A stretch of 64,000 bases of DNA from Devosia limi DSM 17137 (GCF_900128975.1 NZ_FQVC01000005.1:124001-188000), one strand, 5' to 3'. Positions 45,805-55,401 are shown, counted from the first letter of the stretch. The notes: a model not told the origin generated them from the sequence alone. Program-made: numbers and translations.

Positions 45805-47328
45805 ATGGTAACCCGGGTCCAGACCGTCGCGTTTCAGGGCATTGAGGCGGTGCCTGTCGATGTGCAGGTGCAGATTGCGCCCGGCCTGCCGGCCTTCATC
45901 ATGGTTGGCCTGCCCGACAAGGCCGTCAAGGAAAGCGGCGAACGAGTCCGCGCCGCGCTGGTGGCCTCCGGCCTCGGCCTGCCGCCCAAGCGGATTACCG
46001 TCAATCTCGCGCCCGCCGATCTGCCCAAGGAGGGTAGTCACTATGATCTGCCCATCGCGCTGGGCCTGATGGCAGCTATTGGCGCCATCCCTCAGGATGC
46101 GCTCGATGGCTATCTGGTGCTGGGCGAATTGGGGCTCGATGGACGCATGGCCGCGGTGGCCGGCACCCTGCCCGCCGCCATCGCCGCTCTGGGACGCGGT
46201 CTCGGCATCATCTGCCCCGCCCCCTGCGGCCCCGAAGCAGCCTGGGCCGGCGATGAGCTCGATATCGTCGCTGTCGATAGTCTTCTGGCCCTGGTCAATC
46301 ACCTGACTGGCCACCAGCTTGGCGCGCGGCCCCTGCCCAAGCGCTGGATGCCCAGCACCAATCTGCCTGATCTCAGCGAGGTGCGGGGCCAGCAGGTGGC
46401 GCGGCGTGCTTTGGAAGTGGCGGCGGCCGGCGGCCATAATATGCTGATGATCGGCCCGCCCGGCGCCGGAAAATCCATGCTGGCGGCCCGACTGCCCTCC
46501 ATCCTGCCGCCGCTCAACGCGCGTGAATTGCTCGACGTTTCGATGATCCAGTCGATTGCCGGCGAACTGGCGGGGGGCGCGATCTCCGACCGACGGCCCT
46601 TCCGCGCGCCGCACCATTCTGCATCGATGGCGGCTCTGGTCGGCGGAGGCCTGCGGGTGCGGCCCGGGGAGGTCAGCCTCGCCCATAATGGCGTGCTGTT
46701 TCTCGATGAACTGCCCGAATTTGCGCCTCAGGTGCTCGATAGCTTGCGGCAACCGCTCGAAAGCGGCGAGACGGTCATTGCCCGCGCCAATGCGCGGGTG
46801 AGTTACCCCTCGCGCGTGCAGCTGATTGCGGCGATGAATCCCTGCAAATGCGGTATGGCGGGATCTCCCGGCCATACCTGCAAGCGCGGCGCGGCCTGCG
46901 CCAGCGACTATCAGGGTCGGGTTTCCGGCCCATTCCTCGATCGCATTGATATCCGCATCGACGTCCCTGCGGTCAGCGCCGCCGACATGATCGCCCCCTC
47001 CGGCGAGGCCGAGCCATCTGCGGCCGTGGCGGCGCGCGTTCATGCGGCCCGCGAACGGCAGCGCGAACGCTATGCCGCCCATGGCGCCGCGGGCGTTTTC
47101 ACCAATGCGGCCGCAGGCGCCAGCCTGATCGAAAGCGTGGTCAATCCCGACCGTGAAAGCCAGGCTTTGTTGTTGCAGGCGGCCGAGCGCTTCAATCTGT
47201 CCGCCCGCGCCTATCATCGCGTGCTCAAGGTCGCGCGCACACTTGCCGATCTGGCCGGAAGCGACAAGGTTGCCCGCCCCCACATTGCCGAAGCCCTCAG
47301 TTACCGCCTCAATCTGGCGCTCGGCTGA
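45805..47328 (+). CDS. comM: YifB/ComM family AAA+ ATPase (Mg-chelatase-like)
   Basis: 507 residues. An N-terminal Lon-like S5-fold domain (VQIAPGLPAFIMVGLPDKAVKESGERVRAAL) precedes an AAA+ Mg-chelatase-type domain with Walker A MIGPPGAGKSMLAARLP and Walker B GVLFLDELPEF, and a C-terminal lid. ComM is a helicase that promotes branch migration during natural transformation. ATG 45805 fits family start VTRVQTVAFQGIEA. The nudix gene begins on its last base. Confidence 0.92.
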   Translation: MVTRVQTVAFQGIEAVPVDVQVQIAPGLPAFIMVGLPDKAVKESGERVRAALVASGLGLPPKRITVNLAPADLPKEGSHYDLPIALGLMAAIGAIPQDALDGYLVLGELGLDGRMAAVAGTLPAAIAALGRGLGIICPAPCGPEAAWAGDELDIVAVDSLLALVNHLTGHQLGARPLPKRWMPSTNLPDLSEVRGQQVARRALEVAAAGGHNMLMIGPPGAGKSMLAARLPSILPPLNARELLDVSMIQSIAGELAGGAISDRRPFRAPHHSASMAALVGGGLRVRPGEVSLAHNGVLFLDELPEFAPQVLDSLRQPLESGETVIARANARVSYPSRVQLIAAMNPCKCGMAGSPGHTCKRGAACASDYQGRVSGPFLDRIDIRIDVPAVSAADMIAPSGEAEPSAAVAARVHAARERQRERYAAHGAAGVFTNAAAGASLIESVVNPDRESQALLLQAAERFNLSARAYHRVLKVARTLADLAGSDKVARPHIAEALSYRLNLALG

Positions 47329-47780
47329 TGGCGCATCGAATCTCCGCCGGCGCCTTGGTCATACATGAGGACAAGATTCTGCTGGTGCATCACCAGCGTC
47401 CCGGCATTCACGATTTCTGGGTGGCGCCCGGCGGTGGGGTCGAAGGCAGCGAGACGCTCGAACAGGCGGCAGCCCGCGAGGTGCTGGAGGAAACCGGGCT
47501 CACGGTGAACATCATCAGGCCCGCCTATATTGACGAGCTCTGGAACACGACCGATCGCGGCGTAAAGTTCTGGTTCCTCGCCAGCCTTGGCGGCGGCAGT
47601 CTCAGCGTTTCGGCCAATCCTGCCGGCAATGAATCCATTGTCGGCGCCGGCTGGTTTGGTCGTGATCAACTTCCGCAGGGCAAGGTGTTCCCCGATCCCC
47701 TGCGCCACCGCTTCTGGAGCGACCTGCGCCTGGGCTTTCCAAACCCGATCAAGCTGCCGCTGCACCGGATCGCCGACTAG
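47328..47780 (+). CDS. NUDIX hydrolase
   Basis: 150 residues with a complete Nudix box: G-x5-E-x7-R-E-V-L-E-E-T-G (GGVEGSETLEQAAAREVLEE). It hydrolyses a nucleoside diphosphate linked to something, substrate unknown. ATG 47328 shares a base with the comM stop. A DnaA-box-like and a parS-like sequence follow within 45 bases. Confidence 0.88.
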   Translation: MAHRISAGALVIHEDKILLVHHQRPGIHDFWVAPGGGVEGSETLEQAAAREVLEETGLTVNIIRPAYIDELWNTTDRGVKFWFLASLGGGSLSVSANPAGNESIVGAGWFGRDQLPQGKVFPDPLRHRFWSDLRLGFPNPIKLPLHRIAD

Positions 47781-47784
47781 GCCC

Positions 47785-47805
47785 TGTGCATAAGCCTGTG
47801 GACAA
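47785..47805 (+). other. two DnaA-box-like sequences
   Basis: TGTGCATAA (47785-47793) fits the consensus TGTGNATAA exactly, and TGTGGACAA (47797-47805) has one mismatch. They lie side by side in the 44-base gap between the convergent nudix and cfa genes, next to parS-like site 6. Confidence 0.45.
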
Positions 47806-47807
47806 GT

Positions 47808-47821
47808 GTTTCACGTGAATC
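47808..47821 (-). other. parS-like site 6 (GATTCACGTGAAAC on minus strand)
   Basis: Exact 14-mer in the opposite orientation to the other seven, in the gap between nudix and cfa and three bases after the DnaA-box-like pair. Confidence 0.7.
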
Positions 47822-47824
47822 CAC

Positions 47825-48940
47825 CTAGCGGATGCTGGCATAGCCCCCCGGCACGCCCTTTGGCGACAGCACCACCTGCCACAGCCCGATATGGCGGGCC
47901 CGGAACAAAGCCGCGAAGACGTTGAGATAATAGCGCCACATCCGGTAGAAGCGTGGCCCGTAACTGGCTTCAAGCTGTGGCCAGGCGGCGACGAAATTGG
48001 CGTGCCAGGCCATCAACGTCCTGTCGTAATCGGCACCGAAATTGTGCCAGTCCTCCATCACGAACAGCTTTTCCGTCGCCGTGCCGATCTGGGCGATCGA
48101 GGGCAGCATGCCATTGGGAAAGATGTACTTTTCGCTCCACGGGTCGCCATGCGTGGTGGTCTGATTGCCGCCAATCGTGTGCAGCAGCATCAGCCCGTCT
48201 TCGACCAGCAGCGCGCGCGCCTTGGCGAAGTAGGCGTGGTAATTCTTGTAACCAACATGCTCGAACATCCCGATCGAGATGATGCGGTCGAACTGGCCAT
48301 CGAGCTCCAGATAGTCCATCAGCCGCGTTTCGACGGGCAGTCCCGCGGTGCGCGCATTGGCCAGCGCCGCCTGTTCCTTGGAAATGGTGATCCCCACGCC
48401 GGATACGCCATAGCGTTCGGCCGCGAATTGCAAGAAGCCGCCCCAGCCGGAGCCGATATCGAGGATGCGCATGCCCGGCTGCAACCCGACCTTGCGGCAG
48501 ATCAGATCGAGCTTGGCCTCCTGCGCCGCGTCCAGCGTCGTCGCGTCCTTCCAATAGCCGCAGGAATAGATCATCCGCTTGTCGAGCATGGCCGCGTAGA
48601 GGTCGTTGCCGATGTCGTAATGCCTCTCGCCGACCTCGCGCACATGCAGCCGCTGCAGATTGAGCAGCTTGCTGCGCAGAACGCTGCCGATCAGCGCCAG
48701 ATCCCGGGGAAATTGGTCCTGGATCGAAGCATTGATCAGCTTGAACAGGAAGAGGTCGAGCGCCTCGGCGTCCCACCAGCCGTCCATATAGCTTTCGCCC
48801 AGGCCCAAAGTGCCCTGGCTGAGCACGCGCCCATAAAGCGCCTCATTGTGAACCTGCAAGTCCCAGGATCGCGATCCGCCGATTGCGACATCGGCACGCT
48901 GCAGCTGGGTTTCAATGAAATTCCTGGCAGTGCTGGACAT
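47825..48940 (-). CDS. cfa: cyclopropane-fatty-acyl-phospholipid synthase
   Basis: Adds a methylene bridge from SAM to unsaturated phospholipid acyl chains, a stationary-phase and acid-stress change. 371 residues: GLGESYMDGWWD at the N-domain, HYDIGNDLYAAMLD, MIYSCGYWKDATTLDAAQEAK, SAM-binding ILDIGSGWGGFLQFAAERYG, and SIGMFEHVGYKNY. ATG 48940 chosen, ten codons into a longer frame. Confidence 0.95.
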   Translation of the reverse strand: MSSTARNFIETQLQRADVAIGGSRSWDLQVHNEALYGRVLSQGTLGLGESYMDGWWDAEALDLFLFKLINASIQDQFPRDLALIGSVLRSKLLNLQRLHVREVGERHYDIGNDLYAAMLDKRMIYSCGYWKDATTLDAAQEAKLDLICRKVGLQPGMRILDIGSGWGGFLQFAAERYGVSGVGITISKEQAALANARTAGLPVETRLMDYLELDGQFDRIISIGMFEHVGYKNYHAYFAKARALLVEDGLMLLHTIGGNQTTTHGDPWSEKYIFPNGMLPSIAQIGTATEKLFVMEDWHNFGADYDRTLMAWHANFVAAWPQLEASYGPRFYRMWRYYLNVFAALFRARHIGLWQVVLSPKGVPGGYASIR

Positions 48941-49091
48941 GACAAGCCCCGGAGGTTGGCCGCACATTCATGAAATTTAGCCCCATCGCCATTTAATGAT
49001 CAGTGCCAGATTTCGTTGCATGGTCGCCGCGCTGCCGCGCAAGCCCGCGTTAATGCCATTTCCGCTAGGGTCGGCGCGGCATGAGGGCGAG

Positions 49092-49754
49092 ATGAAAATG
49101 GCACGCGAAACCGGCGAACTGGTCGATTGGAATGATGACCGCGGCTATGGCTTTGCGCTCTCGGATCGCGGCGAGCGCTACTTCGTCCATATCAAGTCGA
49201 TCGATCGCATGGCCACACGCCCCCGCGTCGGTGACCGCCTGAGTTTCACACTTGGCGTCGGCCGCGATGGGCGCCCGGCAGCCGTCAACGTCAAGATCCT
49301 GGGTGCCAATCCATTGCCGAGCCGCGCCGCGCGCCAGCGCGGCAATCCAGCGCCAGCGCGCCAACGCGCATTCGGCTGGCGCCTCGCCACGGCCGGTGCG
49401 TTGGTCGCGCTGCTGCTGGTCGCACTGCTACTCGGCCATGCTCCGCTCTGGCTTGGCCTTGCCTATCTCATCATGGGCATTATCTCGGCCTGCCTCTACG
49501 CCGCCGACAAGCGTTACGCCGAAACCGGCCAATGGCGCATCAGCGAAGCCATGCTGCTGGGCACGGACCTTTGTTTCGGCATTGTCGGCGGTCTCCTGGC
49601 CCAGCAGGTGTTCCGCCACAAAACCGCCAAGCAATCCTATATCGGCAGCACCATGCTGCTGTGTCTGCTCCACATCCTGTGGCTGGGCGGCCTTGCCGGC
49701 GGCTGGATCGAGCCCGCTGCAGTGACGGATTTGGCGTCAGACTTCCTGCGCTAG
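49092..49754 (+). CDS. cold-shock-domain/DUF1294 membrane protein
   Basis: 220 residues. The N-terminal about 65 residues form a cold-shock domain (GELVDWNDDRGYGFALSDRGERYFVHIKSI, an RNP1-like GYGF and RNP2-like YFVHI). A basic linker and three or four membrane helices follow (from about 98), including the DUF1294 stretch YAADKRYAETGQWRISEAML. A nucleic-acid-binding domain tethered to the membrane; role unknown. Confidence 0.85.
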   Translation: MKMARETGELVDWNDDRGYGFALSDRGERYFVHIKSIDRMATRPRVGDRLSFTLGVGRDGRPAAVNVKILGANPLPSRAARQRGNPAPARQRAFGWRLATAGALVALLLVALLLGHAPLWLGLAYLIMGIISACLYAADKRYAETGQWRISEAMLLGTDLCFGIVGGLLAQQVFRHKTAKQSYIGSTMLLCLLHILWLGGLAGGWIEPAAVTDLASDFLR

Positions 49755-49776
49755 CGCGGATACTGCCCGCCCCGCC

Positions 49777-49872
49777 CCCACCGCTGCCCGTGGACTTGAT
49801 CCGTGGGCCATCTCAATCCGGCACAGGTGACGAGCGATCCCCGGGCCAAGCCCGGGGATCGCCTTTGGGTGG
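49777..49872. repeat. composite palindromic repeat, family B (copy 5)
   Basis: Left ccaccgctgccc with a palindrome of CCCGTGGacttgatCCGTGGG type; right CCCCGGGccaagCCCGGGG. It lies between the convergent DUF1294-type gene and aceA. Confidence 0.65.
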
Positions 49873-49888
49873 AAAGAGCGGCAAAACC

Positions 49889-51184
49889 TCAATGAAACTG
49901 CGCCGTCTCCGTCGAGGCGCCCATCGCCGTCGTGGCACTGCGACCTTCGCTGACCGCCAGCGCCACTGCATCGAAATAGGATGTGCCCACCTCCCGCTGA
50001 TGCCGCGTCGCCGAGAATCCATGCGCCTCGGCGGCAAATTCGGCTTGCTGCAGCTTGGAATAGGCCGCCATGCCATCCCGGGCATAGGCGCGCGCCAGCT
50101 CGAACGTGGTGAGGCTGAGATTATGGAAGCCCGCCAGCGTGATGAACTGGTATTTGTAGCCCATGGCGCCCAGCTCGCGCTGGAACACCGCCATCGCCGC
50201 CTCGTCCATATGCTTGGCCCAGTTGAACGAGGGCGAGCAATTATAGGCCAGCATCTGTTCGGGATGCGCCTTGCGCACCGCCTCGGCAAATTTGCGCGCC
50301 TCGCCCAGATCGGGCTTTGAGGTCTCGCACCAGATCAGGTCGGCATAGGGCGCATAGGCAATGCCCCGGGCAATGGCCGCGTCGATCCCGCCCTGCAGCT
50401 GATAAAACCCCTCCTGCGTCCGCTCGCCGGTGACGAAGGGCGCATCATAATCATCGATATCCGAGGTGATCAGCCGCGCCGCCTCGGCATCGGTTCGTGC
50501 CATGATCAGTGTCGGCACGCCCATGACGTCGCTGGCCAGCCGTGCCGCATTGAGGGTGCGAATGAACTGGCTGGTCGGCACCAGCACCTTGCCACCCAGA
50601 TGCCCGCACTTCTTCTCGCTCGCCAGCTGGTCCTCGAAATGCACCGCCGCAGCGCCCGCCTCGATCATCGCCTTCATCAGTTCGAACACGTTCAGCGCCC
50701 CGCCAAACCCGGCCTCGGCATCGGCAATGATCGGGACAAAGAAGTCGAAATCGGTGGTGGCAATGCCGTCTTCCTGCTCCATGGTCTGGATCTGGTCGGC
50801 CCGCTGCAGCGCCTTGTTGATGCGCTTGACCACCGCCGGCACGCTATCGACCGGATAAAGGCTCTGGTCGGGATACATATTGCCCGAACTATTGGCGTCA
50901 GCCGCCACCTGCCAGCCGCTGAGATAGATCGCCTTGAGCCCCGCCTTGACCTGCTGCACGGCCTGGTTGCCGGTAAAGGTGCCCAGCGTCGGCACAAAAT
51001 CCTGGCTATGCAGCAATTCCCAGAGCTTTTGCGCGCCGTTTTCGGCCAGAGAATGCCGGATCGGCAGTGACCCGCTCAATCGGCTGACCTCGGCCGGGCT
51101 ATAGGTGCGGGCAATATTGCGCCAGCGATCCGGCGCCCAGGCTGGGGCTGCGAACGTCTGTGATGGTTGTGGTTTGTCGAGCAT
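49889..51184 (-). CDS. aceA: isocitrate lyase
   Basis: Glyoxylate-shunt enzyme splitting isocitrate, needed for growth on acetate or fatty acids. 431 residues with the catalytic [21 protein letters not shown] (metal-binding), and [11 protein letters not shown]. Start ATG 51184, GGAGGAG upstream. A RamB/ScfR-type regulator is encoded nearby on the opposite strand, its likely controller. Confidence 0.97.
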   Translation of the reverse strand: MLDKPQPSQTFAAPAWAPDRWRNIARTYSPAEVSRLSGSLPIRHSLAENGAQKLWELLHSQDFVPTLGTFTGNQAVQQVKAGLKAIYLSGWQVAADANSSGNMYPDQSLYPVDSVPAVVKRINKALQRADQIQTMEQEDGIATTDFDFFVPIIADAEAGFGGALNVFELMKAMIEAGAAAVHFEDQLASEKKCGHLGGKVLVPTSQFIRTLNAARLASDVMGVPTLIMARTDAEAARLITSDIDDYDAPFVTGERTQEGFYQLQGGIDAAIARGIAYAPYADLIWCETSKPDLGEARKFAEAVRKAHPEQMLAYNCSPSFNWAKHMDEAAMAVFQRELGAMGYKYQFITLAGFHNLSLTTFELARAYARDGMAAYSKLQQAEFAAEAHGFSATRHQREVGTSYFDAVALAVSEGRSATTAMGASTETAQFH

Positions 51185-51239
51185 TTTGTCTCCTCCTCGG
51201 GACATGGCTTCGCCGGTCCGTTGGAACGGCTGAATTGGT

Positions 51240-51253
51240 GATTCACGTGGAAC
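51240..51253 (+). other. parS-like site 7 (variant GATTCACGTGGAAC)
   Basis: In the region upstream of aceA. It keeps the invariant GATTCACGTG, with A to G in the right arm. Read from the other strand it gives GTTCCACGTGAATC, close to the B. subtilis form TGTTCCACGTGAAACA. Confidence 0.6.
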
Positions 51254-51356
51254 AAGTTGGTGTTCGGCGCCGTTCGGCCGCCTCACTGGCCTCACCTCCC
51301 CCCTAAAAAGGGGGAGGCCGGGAGGGGTGTCGGGACCCCCGACCCTGGGCCTTAGG

Positions 51357-51584
51357 CTATCCCATGACCGTCCGCGAAAACGTCGCCGCGATCATGCCAT
51401 TGCCGGAGAACAGCTCCGTCGTGCCATCGCCACCGACCAGCGAAAACTGGTGGCGGCCGATCTTGCCGGCAATGCTGTAGCCCTGTGCGCCAAGGCCGCG
51501 GGCGCTGAATTCGGCCATGGCGGCATTGGCCGTGGCGGCGATGATGGTCAGATATTCCTGCCGTTCTGAGGTCTGCGGGCTCAT
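51357..51584 (-). CDS. small hypothetical protein
   Basis: 75 residues beginning [20 protein letters not shown], ending [13 protein letters not shown], with no signal peptide or membrane segment. A strong purine-rich ribosome-binding site (aggagaaggagac) precedes ATG 51584. It lies between aceA and the divergent regulator. No family recognised. Confidence 0.55.
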   Translation of the reverse strand: MSPQTSERQEYLTIIAATANAAMAEFSARGLGAQGYSIAGKIGRHQFSLVGGDGTTELFSGNGMIAATFSRTVMG

Positions 51585-51606
51585 CCGAAAGTCTCCTTCT
51601 CCTGGT

Positions 51607-51717
51607 GCTGTAAAGATTTGACAAATGAGGGAAGAAGGCAAGAAATAAGCATGAAACCGCCAGTAAAGCTGTAAATCGGCGGTCAATCGACCGCGCCGGA
51701 ATTGTAAAGCTTGTAAA
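51607..51717. promoter_or_regulatory. cluster of TGTAAAG-type motifs, candidate operators of the RamB-like regulator
   Basis: gctgtaaagatttgacaaa (51607), agtaaagctgtaaatc (51662) and attgtaaagcttgtaaaa (51701) lie in the intergenic region of the divergent genes. They resemble the TTTGCAAAG-type sites bound by RamB in corynebacteria. Function inferred. Confidence 0.4.
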
Positions 51718-51739
51718 AGAACGGCGTTGAGGAGGAGCA

Positions 51740-53149
51740 ATGAGCGACACTCAAGACACCCAGATCGGTGGCCGCATTCGCCGTCTGCGGCGCCAGAAGC
51801 AGTTGCCGCAGGCCGATCTGGCCCAGGCTTTGGGCATTTCGGCCAGCTACCTCAATCTGATTGAGCACAACCGGCGCAAGGTCACGGTGCCGCTGCTGTT
51901 CTCCATTGCCGGCTATTTCGGCGTCGAGCCGGGCGAACTGGTCGATAGCGATGAGGGGCGTTTGGTGGGGGATCTGATGGAGGCCTTTGGCGATGATCTG
52001 TTCGCCGATAGCGACCTGACCAATCTGGAAATTCGCGACCTGGCCCAGACCAACCCGGCGGCGGCCCGCGCCATGCTCAAGCTTTATGATCGCTATCGCC
52101 TTGTCGCCCCGTCCGGCCCCGTCGCCGATGCTCCCGAAATACCCAGCCATTTCCACTACGCCACCGATGCGATCTCCGATTTTTTGCAGGACAAAGCCAA
52201 CCACTTCCCCAGCATCGAAACATCAGCCGAGCGCATCCGCACCGATGTCGATAATTCCGGCGATAATTTCGACTATGGCCTGCGCACCTACCTGTTCAAC
52301 GTCTTCGGCATTGAGGTGCGCCTGGCCTCGCTTCCCCAGGGCATTGCGCGCCAGTTCGACCGCAGCCGCAATCATCTGTTGATCTCCGATATCCTGCCGG
52401 CCGAGTCGGCCCTGTTCCTCGTCGCTCACCAGCTCGGGCAATTGGCGGCCGGGGCAGAAATCGACGCGGTCATCGCCGATGCCGATCTGCCCGAGGGCGA
52501 CGCGCCGTTGCTGGCCAAGAACGTGCTCTCGGCTTATTTCGCCGCCGCGCTGGTCATGCCCTATGCGCCGTTTCTGCGGGCGTGCCGGGACTATCGCTAC
52601 GATATCGAGCGGCTGGGGCGGCGTTTCGGGTGTAGTTTCGAGCAGGTCTGCCACCGCATGACCACGCTGCAGCGCAAGGGTGCCCAAGGCATTCCTCTGC
52701 ATCTGATCCGCACCGACATTGCCGGCAATATCTCCAAGCGCTTCTCACTCTCGGGTATTCATATCCCGCGTCATTCCGGTGCCTGCCCACGCTGGAATGT
52801 CTATTCGGCGTTCCTGAGCCCCGAGCGCATCAATATCCAGCTCTCGGAAATGCCCGATGGCAGCCGCTATTTCTGCATCGCCCGCACCATCGCCAAGGGC
52901 GCTCACCGCTACAACGCGCCACAACGCCATGTCTCCATCGGGCTGGGCTGTTCGATCCTGCATGCCCGCGAGATGATCTATTCCGACGGCATCGATCTCG
53001 GCAGCGACAATCAGGTCACGCCGATTGGCGTCGGCTGTCGCATCTGTCCGCGCCTGGAATGCGGCCAGCGGGCGCATCCGCCGGCCGATCACCGCTTCCG
53101 GCTGGACGACAATGTTCGCCCGGAAAGCCTCTATGCCCGCATGGTATGA
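51740..53149 (+). CDS. XRE-family acyl-CoA/acetate metabolism regulator (RamB/ScfR type)
   Basis: 469 residues: N-terminal XRE HTH (IRRLRRQKQLPQADLAQALG, then SASYLNLIEHNRRKVTVPLL), a central IrrE/ImmA-like region, and a C-terminal DUF2083-type segment with CRICPRLECGQRAHP, where paired cysteines may bind metal. Homologues (RamB, MccR) control glyoxylate shunt or methylcitrate genes. Position next to aceA suggests it senses acyl-CoA supply. ATG 51740 after GGAGGAG. Confidence 0.85.
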   Translation: MSDTQDTQIGGRIRRLRRQKQLPQADLAQALGISASYLNLIEHNRRKVTVPLLFSIAGYFGVEPGELVDSDEGRLVGDLMEAFGDDLFADSDLTNLEIRDLAQTNPAAARAMLKLYDRYRLVAPSGPVADAPEIPSHFHYATDAISDFLQDKANHFPSIETSAERIRTDVDNSGDNFDYGLRTYLFNVFGIEVRLASLPQGIARQFDRSRNHLLISDILPAESALFLVAHQLGQLAAGAEIDAVIADADLPEGDAPLLAKNVLSAYFAAALVMPYAPFLRACRDYRYDIERLGRRFGCSFEQVCHRMTTLQRKGAQGIPLHLIRTDIAGNISKRFSLSGIHIPRHSGACPRWNVYSAFLSPERINIQLSEMPDGSRYFCIARTIAKGAHRYNAPQRHVSIGLGCSILHAREMIYSDGIDLGSDNQVTPIGVGCRICPRLECGQRAHPPADHRFRLDDNVRPESLYARMV

Positions 53150-53235
53150 ACGCCATTATCGCGGCCTGCCTGGGCGAATGGTCGCCAGGATCGGCGACCT
53201 CGCTATTGGCCATGACAAGAGGCGGCTCTCCCCGT

Positions 53236-54246
53236 TCAGGCGATCTCGAACTCGCACCAGTGATGATAGGCGCGGTCCGGCGCATAGATCACCGACGGGA
53301 AGTGCGGATTGTGCACAGCATCGGCAAAGGCCTGGTCTTCAAGGCATAGCCCCGCATAGCGGCCATACCGCTTACCACCCAGGCCGGGCACAGCGATATT
53401 GGTCGAAACACTGTTATAGACCTGAACGCCCGGCCGGTCGCTCCACAGCCTGAGCGTCAACGCCCCATCGGGGCCTCGCACCGTAGCGATTGGGTCTGCA
53501 TGGCTGCGGCCGGTATCGAGAACCAGGTTGATGTCATAGTCGACCGGCTTGCCGGCGCCATCGCGCAGGGTGCGGCCTGCCCGGAGATCGTACTGCGTGC
53601 CTCTGGATGGCAGGATGGCCCCCGACGGCGCGAGGTCGGCGCCCGGCTCGGTATAGGCGCTGGAATTGACCTGCACATGGTGATCGAGCACGTCATTGCC
53701 AGTGCCCAGGTTGAAATACTGGTGCTGCACCAGGCTGATCGGCGTCGGCTGGTCCGTGGTCGCGTTCAGCTCCAGCCGCAGGCGGTTGCCGCGCAGGCTG
53801 TAGGTGGCCGAAAAATTGACATTGCCCGGATAGCCCATCGCTCCGTCCGGGCTGAAATGGGTGAAGCGCACGGCGGTATTGGCTGTGTCGGTTTGCCCAT
53901 CCCAGACCTGACGCCCCAGTCCCTCGGGCCCCCCATGCAGGTGCAACGTGCCGATATTGGCCGGCAGCGTGTAGTGTTTGCCATTGAGGTCGAACGAGGC
54001 ATCCTTGATGCGGTTGGCGACGCGCCCGGCGAGCGAACCGAAATGCGGGCTATGGGCGGGATAGGCGGCAAAATCCTCGAACCCCAGGACGACCGAACGA
54101 TGGCCGCCGGCGACAGGCACCTTCCAGTCGCGGACCGCCACGCCATAACCGATGATATCGACCACCGCGCCCGTGTCGCTGGTCAGCCGGAACTGATCGA
54201 CGCGTTTGCCATTGTGATCGCCGAATGCGGAAACTTCGATTGCCAT
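53236..54246 (-). CDS. galM: aldose 1-epimerase (mutarotase)
   Basis: Interconverts sugar anomers. 336 residues with the family blocks YPAHSPHFGSLAGRVANRI, LHLHGGPEGLGRQVWD and QHQYFNLGTGNDVLDHHVQ (catalytic His), and CLEDQAFADAVHNPHFPS near the end (catalytic Glu). Lying beside xylose genes, it likely supplies the xylose anomer used by XylA. Transcribed away from the LacI gene. Confidence 0.93.
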   Translation of the reverse strand: MAIEVSAFGDHNGKRVDQFRLTSDTGAVVDIIGYGVAVRDWKVPVAGGHRSVVLGFEDFAAYPAHSPHFGSLAGRVANRIKDASFDLNGKHYTLPANIGTLHLHGGPEGLGRQVWDGQTDTANTAVRFTHFSPDGAMGYPGNVNFSATYSLRGNRLRLELNATTDQPTPISLVQHQYFNLGTGNDVLDHHVQVNSSAYTEPGADLAPSGAILPSRGTQYDLRAGRTLRDGAGKPVDYDINLVLDTGRSHADPIATVRGPDGALTLRLWSDRPGVQVYNSVSTNIAVPGLGGKRYGRYAGLCLEDQAFADAVHNPHFPSVIYAPDRAYHHWCEFEIA

Positions 54247-54357
54247 GATTGCCCCTCTTTACGCCAAAGCTCTAGGGAGTTTTTGCGTGGCCCGCAACGA
54301 CACTTGACCTTTGCCGGCGCGCTGTCGACTGTTGCCCAAACTACTCCGGGGATCGCA

Positions 54358-55401
54358 TTGAACGAAATCGCTACACGCCGCCGCGCCACGGTTCACGATG
54401 TCGCCCGCACGGCCGGCGTATCGCTGGCCACGGTCGATCGCGTGCTCAATGCCCGGGCCGGCGTGCGCGCCGCCACCATCGAAAGGGTTGAGGCGGCCAT
54501 CGCCGAACTTGGTTTCCAGCGCGATCTCTCGGCCTCGCTTCTGGCGCGGGCGCGTGACCTGCGGGTGACCTTCATCATCCCCGAGGGCTCCAATGAATTC
54601 ATGGCCAGCCTGGCGCAGGCCGTAGCCAACCGCGCCGGCCCGGCGCTGGCCGACAGGCTGCATCTCGATATCATCAGGATCAAGGCGCTGGACGCTATGG
54701 CGTTGGCGCATTGCCTCGACAGTTTGCAGCCATCGGCCTGCGATTGTGCGGTGATCGTCGCCGGTGAAGACCCCTCCGTTCTGGTTGCTGTCGATGCGGC
54801 GACCCGGCGCGGCATCCTGGTGGTGACGCTGGTGTCCGATCTGCCGGGCTCGAGCCGCCGCGCCTTCATCGGCATCGACAACACGGCTGCCGGCCGCACG
54901 TCTGCCTCGTTGATGGGGCGTTTTTGCACCGGCCACGGCAAGGTCGGCGTCATCGCCGGCTCCCTGCACCTGCGCGATCACCGCGACCGGCTGGAGGGTT
55001 TTCGGCAGGTCATCGCGGCCGAGTTTGCGGACATCGAGATCATCGGTCCCATTGAGGGGCATGACGAACACGCCGAAACTGCGGCGCAGGTCACGACGCT
55101 GCTGGCCCAGCATCCCGACCTTGCCGGCATCTACAATCTGGGCGCCGGCAATGCCGGGCTGGTCTCGGCCCTGACGGCATCCGGACGCGCTGGTACCATC
55201 CGCGTCATCGCCCATGAACTCTCGGAGCCGACCCGACGGGGACTGCTGTCCGGGGTCATCGATGTCGCCATTGACCAGAATCCGGATGGCGAAATCCGTG
55301 CCGCCATCGGCGCGGCGCGGGCGCTCGCTCTGGACAGCAGCGCCGCCGCCCCGATTGAGCCCATCGAAATCGGGATTTTCCTGCGCGACAATCTGCGCTA
55401 A
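54358..55401 (+). CDS. LacI-family transcriptional regulator of the xylose genes
   Basis: 347 residues. The N-terminal LacI HTH (ATVHDVARTAGVSLATVDRV, then LNARAGVRAATIERVEAAIAELGF) precedes a periplasmic-binding-type sensor domain. The start is probably TTG at 54358; no ATG is near, and a second TTG at 54304 is in frame. It is placed right before xylB, so a role as XylR-type repressor with xylose as inducer is likely but inferred. Confidence 0.87.
   Translation: MNEIATRRRATVHDVARTAGVSLATVDRVLNARAGVRAATIERVEAAIAELGFQRDLSASLLARARDLRVTFIIPEGSNEFMASLAQAVANRAGPALADRLHLDIIRIKALDAMALAHCLDSLQPSACDCAVIVAGEDPSVLVAVDAATRRGILVVTLVSDLPGSSRRAFIGIDNTAAGRTSASLMGRFCTGHGKVGVIAGSLHLRDHRDRLEGFRQVIAAEFADIEIIGPIEGHDEHAETAAQVTTLLAQHPDLAGIYNLGAGNAGLVSALTASGRAGTIRVIAHELSEPTRRGLLSGVIDVAIDQNPDGEIRAAIGAARALALDSSAAAPIEPIEIGIFLRDNLR

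Noticed and set aside
45694-47283. A 529-codon minus-strand frame opposite comM
   Set aside because: Antisense shadow; comM on the plus strand has complete AAA+ motifs.
47781-47824. Possible replication origin between nudix and cfa
   Set aside because: The gap is only 44 bases, with two DnaA-box-like sequences and no AT-rich unwinding region. It is more likely a binding or titration site.
53149-53235. Frames continuing past the regulator stop into the galM 3' end
   Set aside because: No ribosome-binding site or family match; the segment is an ordinary gap between convergent genes.
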